Shown: positions 44,110 to 53,197, counted from the first letter of the stretch. The stretch is DNA of 64,000 bases from Anaerostipes rhamnosivorans (GCF_005280655.1 NZ_CP040058.1:3524861-3588860); one strand, 5' to 3'. The notes: generated by a model from the letters alone, not told the origin. Numbers and translations: made by a program.

Positions 44110-44123
44110 AGTATATAGATACT
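44110..44123. promoter_or_regulatory. palindrome at the antitoxin promoter
   Basis: AGTAT-N4-ATACT adjoins TATAGT on the minus strand, a probable -10. Position fits autoregulation by the DinJ-YafQ complex. Confidence 0.5.
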
Positions 44124-44208
44124 ATATGCCGGGGACTGTACATGGTTAAGTGTGCTGCCGTAGCAGCAAGTAAAAAGAAAAAGAAATAATTTCAGTTTTA
44201 TAAATAAA

Positions 44209-44251
44209 ATAAAGAACATCAGATTATTCAAGTTATCTGATGTCCTTTATT
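44209..44251 (-). terminator. terminator of the Bce-type ABC genes
   Basis: ACATCAGAT (44216-44224) pairs with ATCTGATGT (44235-44243), extended by flanking A/T pairs; on the minus strand it ends in TTTATTTTATTTA. Confidence 0.75.
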
Positions 44252-44264
44252 TTTATACACGAGC

Positions 44265-46313
44265 TTATTTATTTCTTTCCTTGATCACAGCCTTACTTCC
44301 CAGATATGTGGCCAGCATGTATCCTCCGTATATGATGAGGATCGCAACGGCAGAGGCTAAGATCCCATTCAGTGCATTTACATTACCCAGCGTTGCTATG
44401 ACATTGCTGGCTACCTTAACGCCGATATAGGAGTGTACCAGTGCCAGGCTCAGAGGAACCATAAAGTAAATAACGATCTGTGCCAGCATAGCATGGTTGA
44501 TCATCCGTTCATCGGCCCCGATCTTTCTCAAGAGATTATATCTCTCCACGTTGTCTGAGTTTTCGCTTAACTGCTGCAACGCAAGCACTGCCGCACAGGT
44601 GATAAGGAACACTGCGCCGATATAGATCGCGATATAAGTGATGACCATACTCAGTCCAGCGCTCTGTTCAATCATTTCAACTTTATAAATGGCCATGTGA
44701 TATGGAGACTTGTTTCTCTGCTCCTGTGTCTTCTGAGGATAAACCTTATCCAGCGCCGCACTCAGCTTGTTGCTGTTCTTCTCCGCATCACCTTTGAAAT
44801 TACAGTTATAAATAACGGCTCTCATCGGAATCGTCCGGGCGATCTCGTCAGGCACGATCAGTGTTCCCATATCCATCGGCATAGAAGACGCTGAATAATA
44901 AGTAGTATCCTGCATCGTGTTTTTTGCTGACAGGGTCTTTCCTGCTATTTTCACTTTTACTCCTGTTTTACATACATCTTTCCAAAGATCCTGCAGGTTT
45001 TCAAAGTTACAGTTTACAGCATATTCGTCTGATTTAAGGCTGATCCCTTGTTTTCCCTGTTTCTTCATAGACTCATTATAATCAGATAACGATATGATAT
45101 CGGGGGAGGATTTTTCCATTCTCTGTTTCGTACCTTCCGGGTAATCCACTAATTTGTCACGGCCGCTGAGAAATATTTTAAATTTCACTTTGTTATAGAG
45201 ACGTGTGGTGATATTACAGGACTTGTCAACAAACTCATCCATATTCACACCCTTTTTCTTAAACTCTTCCCTCATGTTGATTTTTGCTTCAGAGTCAGTG
45301 GCATCTTCCGGAAGGTACTTAATATAAGAAACGTCATAAGGCGTCGCTTTCTTCATATCCTTTCCGAAAGTAGTTGCCAGTCCTGCTCCTGTTGAAAAAA
45401 CTCCGATCGCCACCAACAGCATCAGACAGAGCATTGTCATAGAGACAAACGTTGTGGTGATTTTTGAGTTGATCTGTCTTAAGATAAACATATTGAGCTT
45501 TCTATAGTAAAATCTCTTGTTTGTTTTTAATATCCTTAAAAAGAATCCGGAAAGAGATAGGAAAAACAGGAAGGTTCCCACCGCTCCAAAAATAATACTC
45601 ATCCAGAACTGGGAATCCACTTCCATCATTCCGTTTTCCTGGATACAGTAATATGCAAAACCGATGCACACCACAGAAATCAGAAACAATACTACGGAAA
45701 CACCTAGTTTCTTTACCTTCAAGGTTTCATTCTTTTTGCTTGCGGATAAAAGATCAATGACCTTTACTTTGGATATACTGAATGCGTTAAAAATCATAAC
45801 GATCAGGAAAATAACCGCAAAGTAGATGATCGTTCTGATAAATGCATCACCGGAAAAGATAAACCTAAACTCTTTCATCTCCACCATAAACATTTTTGCT
45901 GTCACCACGGAGAGTCCCTGGGACAGGAATACTCCTGCCAAAAGTCCTGCAGCCAGAGCAAAGACTCCAATAAACAAGGTTTCAATGATCAATACTTTGG
46001 ATACCTGGCGTTTATCCATACCGAGGCATAGATAAAGCCCAAGTTCTTTTTTGCGCCTCTTGATCAGAAAGCGGTTTGCATAGATCACAAGGAATCCGAG
46101 GATCACAGCGATAAATACAGATAATGAGCCGATGGCCATCTGAAGCATTTCTATGATCTGTCTCTGGGATTCATTCATTCTCAGCATAGCCTGCTGGCTG
46201 CCGATAGAGTTAAATACATAAAACAGGCAGACCCCGAAGGTCAGAGTCAAAAAATAAACCGTAAAATCTTTGATACTTTTCTTTACATTTCCAAAAGCTA
46301 ATTTAGAATACAT
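44265..46313 (-). CDS. BceB-type ABC transporter permease
   Basis: About 682 residues from the ATG at 46313, because GGAGGTGA lies at the right distance and would itself be inside any longer frame. It has about ten membrane helices and a large external domain between helices 7 and 8 (about residues 300-525). The C-terminal FtsX-like segment is ALQQLSENSDNVERYNLLRKIGADE near 590-614. This topology fits permeases that detect peptide antibiotics bound to cell-wall lipid precursors and signal to a cognate histidine kinase. The gene overlaps the ATPase gene by 11 bases. Confidence 0.92.
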   Translation of the reverse strand: MYSKLAFGNVKKSIKDFTVYFLTLTFGVCLFYVFNSIGSQQAMLRMNESQRQIIEMLQMAIGSLSVFIAVILGFLVIYANRFLIKRRKKELGLYLCLGMDKRQVSKVLIIETLFIGVFALAAGLLAGVFLSQGLSVVTAKMFMVEMKEFRFIFSGDAFIRTIIYFAVIFLIVMIFNAFSISKVKVIDLLSASKKNETLKVKKLGVSVVLFLISVVCIGFAYYCIQENGMMEVDSQFWMSIIFGAVGTFLFFLSLSGFFLRILKTNKRFYYRKLNMFILRQINSKITTTFVSMTMLCLMLLVAIGVFSTGAGLATTFGKDMKKATPYDVSYIKYLPEDATDSEAKINMREEFKKKGVNMDEFVDKSCNITTRLYNKVKFKIFLSGRDKLVDYPEGTKQRMEKSSPDIISLSDYNESMKKQGKQGISLKSDEYAVNCNFENLQDLWKDVCKTGVKVKIAGKTLSAKNTMQDTTYYSASSMPMDMGTLIVPDEIARTIPMRAVIYNCNFKGDAEKNSNKLSAALDKVYPQKTQEQRNKSPYHMAIYKVEMIEQSAGLSMVITYIAIYIGAVFLITCAAVLALQQLSENSDNVERYNLLRKIGADERMINHAMLAQIVIYFMVPLSLALVHSYIGVKVASNVIATLGNVNALNGILASAVAILIIYGGYMLATYLGSKAVIKERNK

Positions 46314-47070
46314 TGGTACTGTCACCTCCAAGCAATGTCACAACCTCAATGATGCGATCAAAAAATTCTTTTCTGGAATCCCGGCCTCTCACCAGCTCAT
46401 TAAAGATTTTCCCGTCTTTGATAAACAGAATACGTTTGCAGTAGCTGGCGGTAAATGCATCATGTGTTACCATCAGGATCGTCGCATGCATTTGGGCATT
46501 CATTGTCTCCATGCTGTCCAGCAGCATCCTTGCGGACTTACTGTCCAGCGCTCCCGTAGGCTCATCTGCAAGGATCAGGGAGGGATCTGTTACCATGGCC
46601 CTTGCGCTTGCAACCCTCTGCTTCTGTCCTCCAGACATCTGGTACGGATATTTGGGCAGCTCCTGTGTGATCATTAGTCTTTCCGCAATGGATCTTACTC
46701 TGTCCTCAATTTCTTTCGCCGGTGTTTTCATGATGGTCAGGGCCAGTGCGATATTTTCGTAAGCAGTCAATGTATCCAGCAGATTGAAGTCTTGAAAGAT
46801 AAAACCTAACTGTTCTCTCCGGAACTTGGAGAGATGCCGTCCCTTTAGTTTTGTCACGTCCATTCCGTCAATAAAAATGTGTCCTGAGGTAACCCGGTCA
46901 ATGGTAGAAATACAGTTGAGCAACGTCGTTTTTCCGCTTCCGGACGCACCCATGATGCCGATATATTCTCCTTTCTCCACATCAAAGCTGATGCCGTCCA
47001 CCGCCTTTGTCACATTTCCTTTGTTTCCATAATACTTTTCCATATTTTCAACTTTTAATACTGTTTTCAT
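46303..47070 (-). CDS. BceA-type ABC transporter ATPase
   Basis: A 255-residue ATPase. Walker A GASGSGKT is near 39-46, signature MSGGQKQR near 145-152, and Walker B ILADEPTGALD near 165-175. It resembles BceA and LolD-type subunits that drive mechanotransmission rather than bulk transport. It is first in the ABC operon, and a direct repeat upstream suggests control by the response regulator encoded 2 kb away. Confidence 0.94.
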   Translation of the reverse strand: MKTVLKVENMEKYYGNKGNVTKAVDGISFDVEKGEYIGIMGASGSGKTTLLNCISTIDRVTSGHIFIDGMDVTKLKGRHLSKFRREQLGFIFQDFNLLDTLTAYENIALALTIMKTPAKEIEDRVRSIAERLMITQELPKYPYQMSGGQKQRVASARAMVTDPSLILADEPTGALDSKSARMLLDSMETMNAQMHATILMVTHDAFTASYCKRILFIKDGKIFNELVRGRDSRKEFFDRIIEVVTLLGGDSTNVF

Positions 47071-47106
47071 ATCCCATTACTCCTTTGCTTTTTTTATGTT
47101 ATCTAT

Positions 47107-47162
47107 ACTATATCATCGTTCTAAAAGAGCAGCCATCGAACTGCCTTACACAAAACTTACAC
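47107..47162 (-). promoter_or_regulatory. ABC operon promoter with OmpR-type direct repeat
   Basis: TATAGT (47112-47107 on the minus strand) and, further upstream, the direct repeat TTACAC-N5-TTACAC (plus-strand 47146-47151 and 47157-47162). An 11-base period is what OmpR-family response regulators bind as dimers. The repeat is centred near -50 from the predicted start. Confidence 0.5.
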
Positions 47163-47183
47163 TTTTGTCACCTTTCATATAGA

Positions 47184-47212
47184 TTGTAATTTTAAATGCA
47201 ATCCTCTATACT
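47184..47212 (+). promoter_or_regulatory. sigma-A promoter of the cupin gene
   Basis: TTGTAA (47184-47189), 17-base spacer, TATACT (47207-47212). Confidence 0.6.
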
Positions 47213-47247
47213 GATAGTATCATCTAATAATAAACGGAGGTAATGCC

Positions 47248-47598
47248 ATGTATTTAAAAAACGAAGATGTAACATATGAGACAGTGGAAAATGCCAGGGG
47301 AGGAAAAGGATCGATCAAAAAAACTGCCTTTCTGACAAAAAAAGAAATGAAAGACAGCAGCCGTCTTTTCGGTAAAATCATCATCCCTCCTGGATGTTCT
47401 TTCGGATACCATGTCCATGAAAATGAAGGTGAAGCATATCATATCTTAGCCGGATACGGTATGTACAATGATAACGGCACTGAGTATGAAGTAAAGGCAG
47501 GGGATACTACATATACTATGAGCGGATGCGGACATGGAATAGAAAACATCGGCGACACAGACTTAGAAATCATTGCTTTGATCTTATTAGACAAATAA
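47248..47598 (+). CDS. cupin domain protein
   Basis: A 116-residue single-domain cupin_2 protein. Metal-binding residues are in FGYHVHENEGEAYHIL (about 51-66), giving HxH, Glu and, further on, the His of GCGHGIEN near 92-99. Small cupins of this kind bind metal and may be isomerases, dioxygenases or binding proteins; the substrate is unknown. AACGGAGG precedes the ATG. It is transcribed divergently from the Bce ABC genes, with the Cys-rich gene 84 bases downstream. Confidence 0.85.
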   Translation: MYLKNEDVTYETVENARGGKGSIKKTAFLTKKEMKDSSRLFGKIIIPPGCSFGYHVHENEGEAYHILAGYGMYNDNGTEYEVKAGDTTYTMSGCGHGIENIGDTDLEIIALILLDK

Positions 47599-47682
47599 GA
47601 AAAATATTGAAATTTGTTTTCCAATGATAATTTTTTCATGGACCAACCATACTATTCATATCCCAAAAAGGAGGTTGAGATC

Positions 47683-47898
47683 ATGGAAAAGAAAAAAGAA
47701 CTGACAAATGAAGAGATTGATGAAAATATCTTTGATATGTGTTCTACTTGTTCTACTACCGATTGTACAGGCTTAATTCCCGCAAAACCGGTGTCTGATG
47801 CAGAAATTGAATCCTATGAGGACCTCTATCCATTCCGTCCGCCGGTCCTGAATATCAAGGACTGTCCGAATCTGGAAGAAGAGGAACCGGAAAAATAG
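47683..47898 (+). CDS. small acidic Cys-rich protein
   Basis: A 71-residue protein from the ATG at 47683, which has AAGGAGG upstream; the longer frame lacks one. It is strongly acidic (many Glu and Asp). Four cysteines cluster near residues 19-28 (CSTCSTTDC), with another near the C terminus in KDCPNLEE. There is no signal peptide. The cluster could bind a metal or form disulfides. I do not recognise a family. It shares a short transcript with the cupin gene and ends in a terminator. Confidence 0.7.
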   Translation: MEKKKELTNEEIDENIFDMCSTCSTTDCTGLIPAKPVSDAEIESYEDLYPFRPPVLNIKDCPNLEEEEPEK

Positions 47899-47935
47899 TA
47901 ATTCTGTCAGAATAAGTTCTTTCTTACTAGAACAG

Positions 47936-47973
47936 CAAAACCGCTGACATCTTATGATCAGCGGTTTTGTTTT
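47936..47973. terminator. terminator of the cupin/Cys-rich pair, also facing the kinase gene
   Basis: CAAAACCGCTGA (47936-47947) pairs with TCAGCGGTTTTG (47958-47969), followed by TTTT. It separates convergent genes. Confidence 0.85.
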
Positions 47974-48979
47974 ACATATGCACAAATGAGTTCTTTGGAA
48001 ATTCAATTTTTATCTGGGTTCCTTCTCCTTCTATGGAGCGGATAGAAATCCCGATTCCAAGCTTATCAGCAAGCTTTCTGCACAGATACAGCCCCATTCC
48101 AGTGGACTTTGCATATTTTCTTCCGGTAGTTCCCGTATATCCCTTTTCCATGACCTTTGGAAGATCCTTGCTTGAAATACCGATTCCATTGTCCACAATC
48201 AGGAACGTGACATGGTCTCTGTCTTCCTCTGCTCTAAACCATATGTGTGGATCTTCTTTCCGGTATTTTACTGAATTTATTACGATTTGTTTGATGATAA
48301 ACTCCATCCATTTTTCATCCGTATATACGTCGAAATCCAGATGTTCAAGGCTGATCTTTACTTTGGACTGGATCAAAACTTTAGAGTTCTTCTTTATCAC
48401 ATCCTGCACCATCTTATTCAGATTCATACGTTTTACAATATAATCCTTTTCAACCCCATTACTCCTGGAGTAATAGAGCGCCTGCTCCAGATAATATTCT
48501 ACTTCCTCCAGTTCATCATTGATATCTTTTGTGACCTGAGAGGGATTATTTTCAATCATCAGCCTGGATGCCGCAATAGGGGTCTTCACTTCGTGAATCC
48601 ACATCTCCACATACTCCCTGTAATCCTGCGCGGACACTTTGTACTCTGATATCTCATCACACATAGATTTATTGCATTCTGTCAGGCAGTCATAAAACAA
48701 ATCCCCCTCTATGAATCCAGGCCTGTCCAAAAGCTCCGACAGCATAAACTTTTTATCCAGTGCGTCCATGCTTCTCGATACAGTCTCATAAAAATTTCTT
48801 TTCTTAAAATACTCATTGCCGAGTGCCAGCGCTAGAAGGATCAAATATAAACAAAGTAAATAAATGATGGCAAACACTGTGGCATGGAATAAATGCAGCA
48901 TCCATACAAGAAAAGCAAGAAAGAACAGCTGCAGTGCGAAAAACAGCAGCTTATCTTTTAAAAATGCCCTGACATTCAT
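47972..48979 (-). CDS. BceS-type intramembrane-sensing histidine kinase
   Basis: A 335-residue kinase with two short N-terminal membrane helices (about 13-30 and 34-55) and almost no external sensor loop, so it must rely on the ABC permease for sensing. The phospho-accepting His is in EMWIHEVKTPIAASR near 128-142. The ATP-binding domain shows NSVKYR near 232-237, VDNGIGIS near 256-263 and GMGLYLCRKLA near 292-302. It overlaps the response regulator gene by four bases. Confidence 0.92.
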   Translation of the reverse strand: MNVRAFLKDKLLFFALQLFFLAFLVWMLHLFHATVFAIIYLLCLYLILLALALGNEYFKKRNFYETVSRSMDALDKKFMLSELLDRPGFIEGDLFYDCLTECNKSMCDEISEYKVSAQDYREYVEMWIHEVKTPIAASRLMIENNPSQVTKDINDELEEVEYYLEQALYYSRSNGVEKDYIVKRMNLNKMVQDVIKKNSKVLIQSKVKISLEHLDFDVYTDEKWMEFIIKQIVINSVKYRKEDPHIWFRAEEDRDHVTFLIVDNGIGISSKDLPKVMEKGYTGTTGRKYAKSTGMGLYLCRKLADKLGIGISIRSIEGEGTQIKIEFPKNSFVHM

Positions 48980-49647
48980 ACGAGATACCCCTGTCCTCTC
49001 TTTGTGATAATATAATTAGAAAGGCCGATGGAATCCAATTTTTTTCTGAGCCTGTTGATGTTCACAGTCAGTGTATTGTCGTCCACAAACTCATTGGACT
49101 GCCAGAGTTCTTCCATCAGATCATCCCTGGGTACAATCTGGTCTTTTTTCTTCATAAGCACAGCGAGCATCCTCACTTCATTTTTGCTCAGCTCTATCTG
49201 TTCCTCCCCATGCCATGCGGTACTGTTGGACAGGTTGATTGTGAGTCCTTTATGTGCAATCTTCCACTCTTCTTTTATATTTTTTGTACGTTTTAAAAGC
49301 GAAGAAATCCTGGCGACAAGGATCTGGGTATTATATGGCTTTGCAATAAAATCATCTGCCCCCAGATTCATACTCATGAGTTCGTCCATCTCGCTGTCCC
49401 TGCTGGTGACCACAATGATAGGAATTTCTGATTGTTCCCTGACCGCCCGGCATATATAATACCCGTCATATACAGGGAGATTGATATCCAGAAGAATCAA
49501 GTCTGCCTCTTCCTTTAAGATATCTTCCACTATATTCTCAAAATTGTTAAGTGCTTTCACATGATAATCATATCTGCTTAAAAATTCACATAACTCTTTC
49601 TGAATTTTTAGGTTATCTTCCACCAAAATGATCTTTGCCTTTTCCAT
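48976..49647 (-). CDS. BceR-type OmpR-family response regulator
   Basis: A 223-residue regulator. The receiver domain has the acidic pair EDN near 10-12 and the phosphorylated Asp in LILLDINLPVYDG near 50-62. Thr in VTSRDSEMDEL and Lys in IAKPYN complete the site. The C-terminal winged helix is of the OmpR/PhoB type (SKNEVRMLAVLMKKKDQIV near 150-168). It probably activates the Bce ABC operon. Confidence 0.94.
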   Translation of the reverse strand: MEKAKIILVEDNLKIQKELCEFLSRYDYHVKALNNFENIVEDILKEEADLILLDINLPVYDGYYICRAVREQSEIPIIVVTSRDSEMDELMSMNLGADDFIAKPYNTQILVARISSLLKRTKNIKEEWKIAHKGLTINLSNSTAWHGEEQIELSKNEVRMLAVLMKKKDQIVPRDDLMEELWQSNEFVDDNTLTVNINRLRKKLDSIGLSNYIITKRGQGYLV

Positions 49648-49657
49648 AAAAAATCCT

Positions 49658-50935
49658 TTACTGAATGACTTTCATTCCACCCATATACGGCTGAAGTGCT
49701 TCTGGAATCCTGACACTGCCGTCTTCCTGGAGATTATTTTCCAAAAATGCGATCAGCATTCTAGGCGGCGCGACAACTGTATTGTTTAAGGTGTGAGCAA
49801 AATACTTCCCATTTTCCCCATTGACACGGATTTTCAGCCTTCTTGCCTGGGCATCCCCCAAGTTTGAACAGCTTCCTACTTCAAAGTATTTTTTCTGACG
49901 CGGGGACCATGCTTCCACATCTACTGATTTAACTTTCAGGTCAGCTAGATCACCGGAGCAACATTCCAGTGTGCGCACTGGGATATCCAGAGAGCGGAAC
50001 AGATCTACGGTATTTTTCCACAGTTTTTCATACCAATCCATGCTTTCTTCTGGTCTACACACAACGATCATTTCCTGCTTCTCGAACTGATGGATCCTGT
50101 AGACGCCTCTTTCCTCCAGACCGTGGGCACCTTTTTCCTTACGGAAGCAAGGGGAATAGCTGGTAAGAGTCTTTGGAAGTTCTTCCTCCTGAATCATGGT
50201 ATCAATAAACTTACCGATCATAGAGTGCTCACTGGTTCCGATCAGGTACAAATCTTCTCCCTCTATTTTATACATCATGGCATCCATCTCATCAAAACTC
50301 ATGACACCGGTGACCACATTGCTCCTGATCATAAACGGCGGTACACAGTAAGTAAAACCTTTGTTGATCATAAAATCTCTGGCATAGGAGATCACTGCGG
50401 AGTGAAGTCTTGCGATATCTCCCATCAGATAGTAGAAGCCCTGACCGGCTACCTTTCTTGCACTGTCCAGATCAATACCGCTGAATTTCTCCATAATTTC
50501 TGTATGGTAAGGAATCTCAAAATCCGGTACTACCGGTTCTCCAAACTTTTCAAGCTCTACGTTTTCACTATCATCTTTTCCGATAGGAACAGAAGGATCA
50601 ATAATATTCGGAATGGTCATCATGATCTTTAAAATCTTTTCTTCTACCTGCTTTTCTTCTTCTGTCAGCTCTTCAATACGGCCTGCCTGGTTTGCCACTT
50701 CCTTTTTGAGCTGTTCAGCCTCTTCCTTTTTGCCCTGTCCCATCAAACCGCCAATCTGCTTGGATATCTTATTTCTGTTAGCTCTCAGTGACTGGACTTC
50801 CTGTTTAATCTCCCGGTTCCTTTCATCTAATTCAAGAACTTCATCCACCAAAGGCAATTTTCGGTCCTGAAACTTATTCTTTATATTCTCTTTTACTATT
50901 TCTGGGTTTTCTCTCACAAATTTAATATCTAACAT
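49658..50935 (-). CDS. serS: seryl-tRNA synthetase
   Basis: A 425-residue class II synthetase that charges tRNA-Ser. The N-terminal long coiled coil (about 28-100) grips the tRNA. Motif 2 contains SPCFRKEKGAHG near 260-271, followed by RGVYRIHQFEKQE. Motif 3 GENGKYFAHTLNNTVVAPPRML lies at about 376-396 and carries the ATP-binding Arg. It lies 18 bases downstream of the DUF4446 gene with no room for a T-box leader, so it is read from the parAB transcript. Confidence 0.97.
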   Translation of the reverse strand: MLDIKFVRENPEIVKENIKNKFQDRKLPLVDEVLELDERNREIKQEVQSLRANRNKISKQIGGLMGQGKKEEAEQLKKEVANQAGRIEELTEEEKQVEEKILKIMMTIPNIIDPSVPIGKDDSENVELEKFGEPVVPDFEIPYHTEIMEKFSGIDLDSARKVAGQGFYYLMGDIARLHSAVISYARDFMINKGFTYCVPPFMIRSNVVTGVMSFDEMDAMMYKIEGEDLYLIGTSEHSMIGKFIDTMIQEEELPKTLTSYSPCFRKEKGAHGLEERGVYRIHQFEKQEMIVVCRPEESMDWYEKLWKNTVDLFRSLDIPVRTLECCSGDLADLKVKSVDVEAWSPRQKKYFEVGSCSNLGDAQARRLKIRVNGENGKYFAHTLNNTVVAPPRMLIAFLENNLQEDGSVRIPEALQPYMGGMKVIQ

Positions 50936-50953
50936 AACTTCCTCCTGATATGT

Positions 50954-51451
50954 TTATTGATTCATACAATCTTCCAGTACAATCTGCTCCTCCTTAGAAA
51001 GAGCTACTTCTGAATGTCCGTCTTTGATTTCTTTTGCATACATATAGCTTCCGTAGCGGTTGCTCATTGCATTCAAAACAATCCCGTTATTTCTATGGTC
51101 CAGCAAGGCGATAGCAAAACTTGTCTCGCCGCCCATTTCTTTAAATGCATTATATTTTAGTATATGCATTTTTGAGTAAGATAATTGAAGCTTATCTTTC
51201 AGTCTTCCCATTTCTTCGTCAAGTATTTTGTGATTCTCCTCAATTCGTTCCAGCTCATCAAAATGTTTGACAAATATTTTTTCGAGAGATTTCCCATTTT
51301 CTCCCTTCATGAACAGTTTGTATTTCTTTTTTAGCCTGCTGGTTTTTACCAGCAGAACAATGATTAGCAGCAATGCCAGTGCACACAAACCAGCTAAGCC
51401 GCAAAATAAGTAAAATAAGTCAACCCCAAAAATCGTAATACCTGTAGTCAT
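50954..51451 (-). CDS. DUF4446 family membrane protein
   Basis: A 165-residue protein with one N-terminal membrane helix (about 8-33), a helical coiled-coil middle (KIFVKHFDELERIEENHKIL near 59-78), and a compact C-terminal domain marked KYNAFKEMGGETSFAIALLDHRNNG-like residues (GGETSFAIALLD near 109-120). DUF4446 genes sit between parB and serS in many clostridia. Function unknown. Confidence 0.85.
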   Translation of the reverse strand: MTTGITIFGVDLFYLFCGLAGLCALALLLIIVLLVKTSRLKKKYKLFMKGENGKSLEKIFVKHFDELERIEENHKILDEEMGRLKDKLQLSYSKMHILKYNAFKEMGGETSFAIALLDHRNNGIVLNAMSNRYGSYMYAKEIKDGHSEVALSKEEQIVLEDCMNQ

Positions 51452-51461
51452 TTTATTCCTC

Positions 51462-52355
51462 CTATAACGTTCTCAGCATATCGACCAGACGGTCCAGTTC
51501 TTCCTTTGAGTAATATTCTATTTCAATTTTTCCTTTGTTGTTTTTGTTCTTTATATTTACTTTACTGCCGAGCGCCTGTTTTAAGGATTCTTCCATATTA
51601 GCAAACAAAAATTCATGTACCGTATTATCCTCTTTCGGAGGTTCCTTTTTTTTCTTGGCCAGCTGTTTTACAAGCTTTTCAATCTCTCTGACACTGAGTT
51701 TTTCATCGAACACTTTCATGGCAATCTCATACTGCTGGTCAGCATCATTGATCGCCAGCAGCGCACGTGCATGTCCTGTGGATATCATCTCCTCTGACAA
51801 CAGATTCTGGACCCTTGTATCCAGTTTGAGCAACCGCAGTGAATTGGTGATAGCCGCACGGCTTTTTGAAACTTTCGCTGCCACCTGGTCCTGTTTTAAT
51901 GAGAACTCTTCCATTAATCTCTTATAGGCCAATGCCTCTTCAATAGGATTTAAGTCTTCCCTCTGGATATTTTCAATCAGTGCGATCTCCACGATTTCAT
52001 TTTCAGCGTAATCTCTGATCAGTACCGGAACTTCTTTTAAACCTGCCAGTTTCGCAGCCCGCCATCTGCGTTCACCCGCAATAATCTCGTAGAACTGATC
52101 ATGTTTTTTGACAATCAGTGGCTGTAAGATTCCATATTGTTTGATAGAGTCTGCCAATTCCTGAAGGGCATCTTCATCAAACTGTCTTCTGGGCTGATCA
52201 GGATTTGGCTCTACCTTTAAGATCGGTACCATGACCTCCGATTTAATCTGCTCATCTTTTTTTAGGATTTTTTCCGTCTCTGTCTCTTTGACTGGGGCAC
52301 TTGGAATCAATGTATTTAATCCCCGTCCTAATCCTGTTTTCTTTTTTGTTGTCAT
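51462..52355 (-). CDS. parB: chromosome partitioning protein ParB (Spo0J)
   Basis: A 297-residue CTP-switching DNA clamp. The N-terminal domain has the GERRWRAAKLAG box near 94-105 and ENIQREDLNP near 128-137. The central helix-turn-helix (DQVAAKVSKSRAAITNSLRLL near 155-174) binds parS, and a C-terminal dimerisation domain follows. Two parS sites lie upstream of parA. The gene overlaps parA by four bases. Confidence 0.96.
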   Translation of the reverse strand: MTTKKKTGLGRGLNTLIPSAPVKETETEKILKKDEQIKSEVMVPILKVEPNPDQPRRQFDEDALQELADSIKQYGILQPLIVKKHDQFYEIIAGERRWRAAKLAGLKEVPVLIRDYAENEIVEIALIENIQREDLNPIEEALAYKRLMEEFSLKQDQVAAKVSKSRAAITNSLRLLKLDTRVQNLLSEEMISTGHARALLAINDADQQYEIAMKVFDEKLSVREIEKLVKQLAKKKKEPPKEDNTVHEFLFANMEESLKQALGSKVNIKNKNNKGKIEIEYYSKEELDRLVDMLRTL

Positions 52356-53125
52356 TGTTCTTTTCCTCCATTTGAAATGACCTCTTCTGCAAGCATCTGA
52401 TAACTCTCAGCACCTACTGACTTGGGATCATACACATTGATAGGAAGTCCATGACTGGGTGCCTCTGCTAAGCGCACATTTCTCGGAATAATAGTTTTAT
52501 AAATGTTTTGGTTTAAGTATGATTTCACATTTTCTACAACCTGAAGTGACAGATTGGTCCTGGCATCATACATGGTAAACACAGCGCCCTCAATTTTAAG
52601 GTTTGGATTTAAACTTTTTTGTATTAGTTCTATGGTGTACATTAATTGTGTTAGACCATCCAAAGCATAAAATTCACACTGTATTGGAACAATTACGGTG
52701 TCGGCCGCGGTCATAGCATTGACAGTCAACATTCCCAGTGCAGGGGGGCAGTCTATAATAATGAACTCAAAGTTCTCTACCGTATCATGAAGTTTTTCCT
52801 TTAATATGTATTGCATTCGATCCACAGTCATTAGTTCAATCTCCGCGCCCGCAAGATTACGGTTTGCTGGAGCCAATGACAAGTTTTCAAAAACATTGGG
52901 ACAAATACATTCATTAAAAGAAATTTCATCCGAAATAACTTCATAGATGGTATGCTCTAACTCATTTTTATCTAAACCCAATCCGGTTGTTGTATTTCCC
53001 TGAGGGTCCATATCGATAATGAGTGTCTTTTTTCCTGCAGCAGCCAATGCAGCAGAAAGATTCACCGCCGTCGTTGTTTTACCGACGCCGCCCTTTTGGT
53101 TAGCTATTGCGATAATTCTTCCCAT
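52352..53125 (-). CDS. parA: chromosome partitioning ATPase ParA (Soj)
   Basis: A 257-residue Walker-type ATPase. The deviant Walker A KGGVGKTT is near 10-17. The Walker A' region is DMDPQGNTTTG near 38-48, and Walker B is IIDCPPALG near 123-131. It binds DNA non-specifically and works with ParB in origin segregation and replication control. An extended -10 (TGATATAAT, plus-strand 53151-53159) lies upstream. The two parS sites follow beyond it. Confidence 0.96.
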   Translation of the reverse strand: MGRIIAIANQKGGVGKTTTAVNLSAALAAAGKKTLIIDMDPQGNTTTGLGLDKNELEHTIYEVISDEISFNECICPNVFENLSLAPANRNLAGAEIELMTVDRMQYILKEKLHDTVENFEFIIIDCPPALGMLTVNAMTAADTVIVPIQCEFYALDGLTQLMYTIELIQKSLNPNLKIEGAVFTMYDARTNLSLQVVENVKSYLNQNIYKTIIPRNVRLAEAPSHGLPINVYDPKSVGAESYQMLAEEVISNGGKEQ

Positions 53126-53150
53126 ATTATATATTCTCCTTTTAAAAGGT

Positions 53151-53159
53151 ATTATATCA
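53151..53159 (-). promoter_or_regulatory. extended -10 promoter of the parAB operon
   Basis: TGATATAAT on the minus strand, with a weak -35. The first parS site lies only 22 bases upstream, so bound ParB could affect initiation. Confidence 0.45.
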
Positions 53160-53181
53160 CTTACAACTATTCATTTCTATA

Positions 53182-53197
53182 TGTTTCACGTGAAACA
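53182..53197. promoter_or_regulatory. parS site (perfect)
   Basis: TGTTTCACGTGAAACA, a perfect 16-base palindrome identical to the consensus ParB site of Firmicutes. Confidence 0.95.

Noticed and set aside
50936..50953. possible T-box leader before serS
   Set aside because: Only 18 bases separate serS from the upstream gene, too short for a T-box; none seen before argS either.
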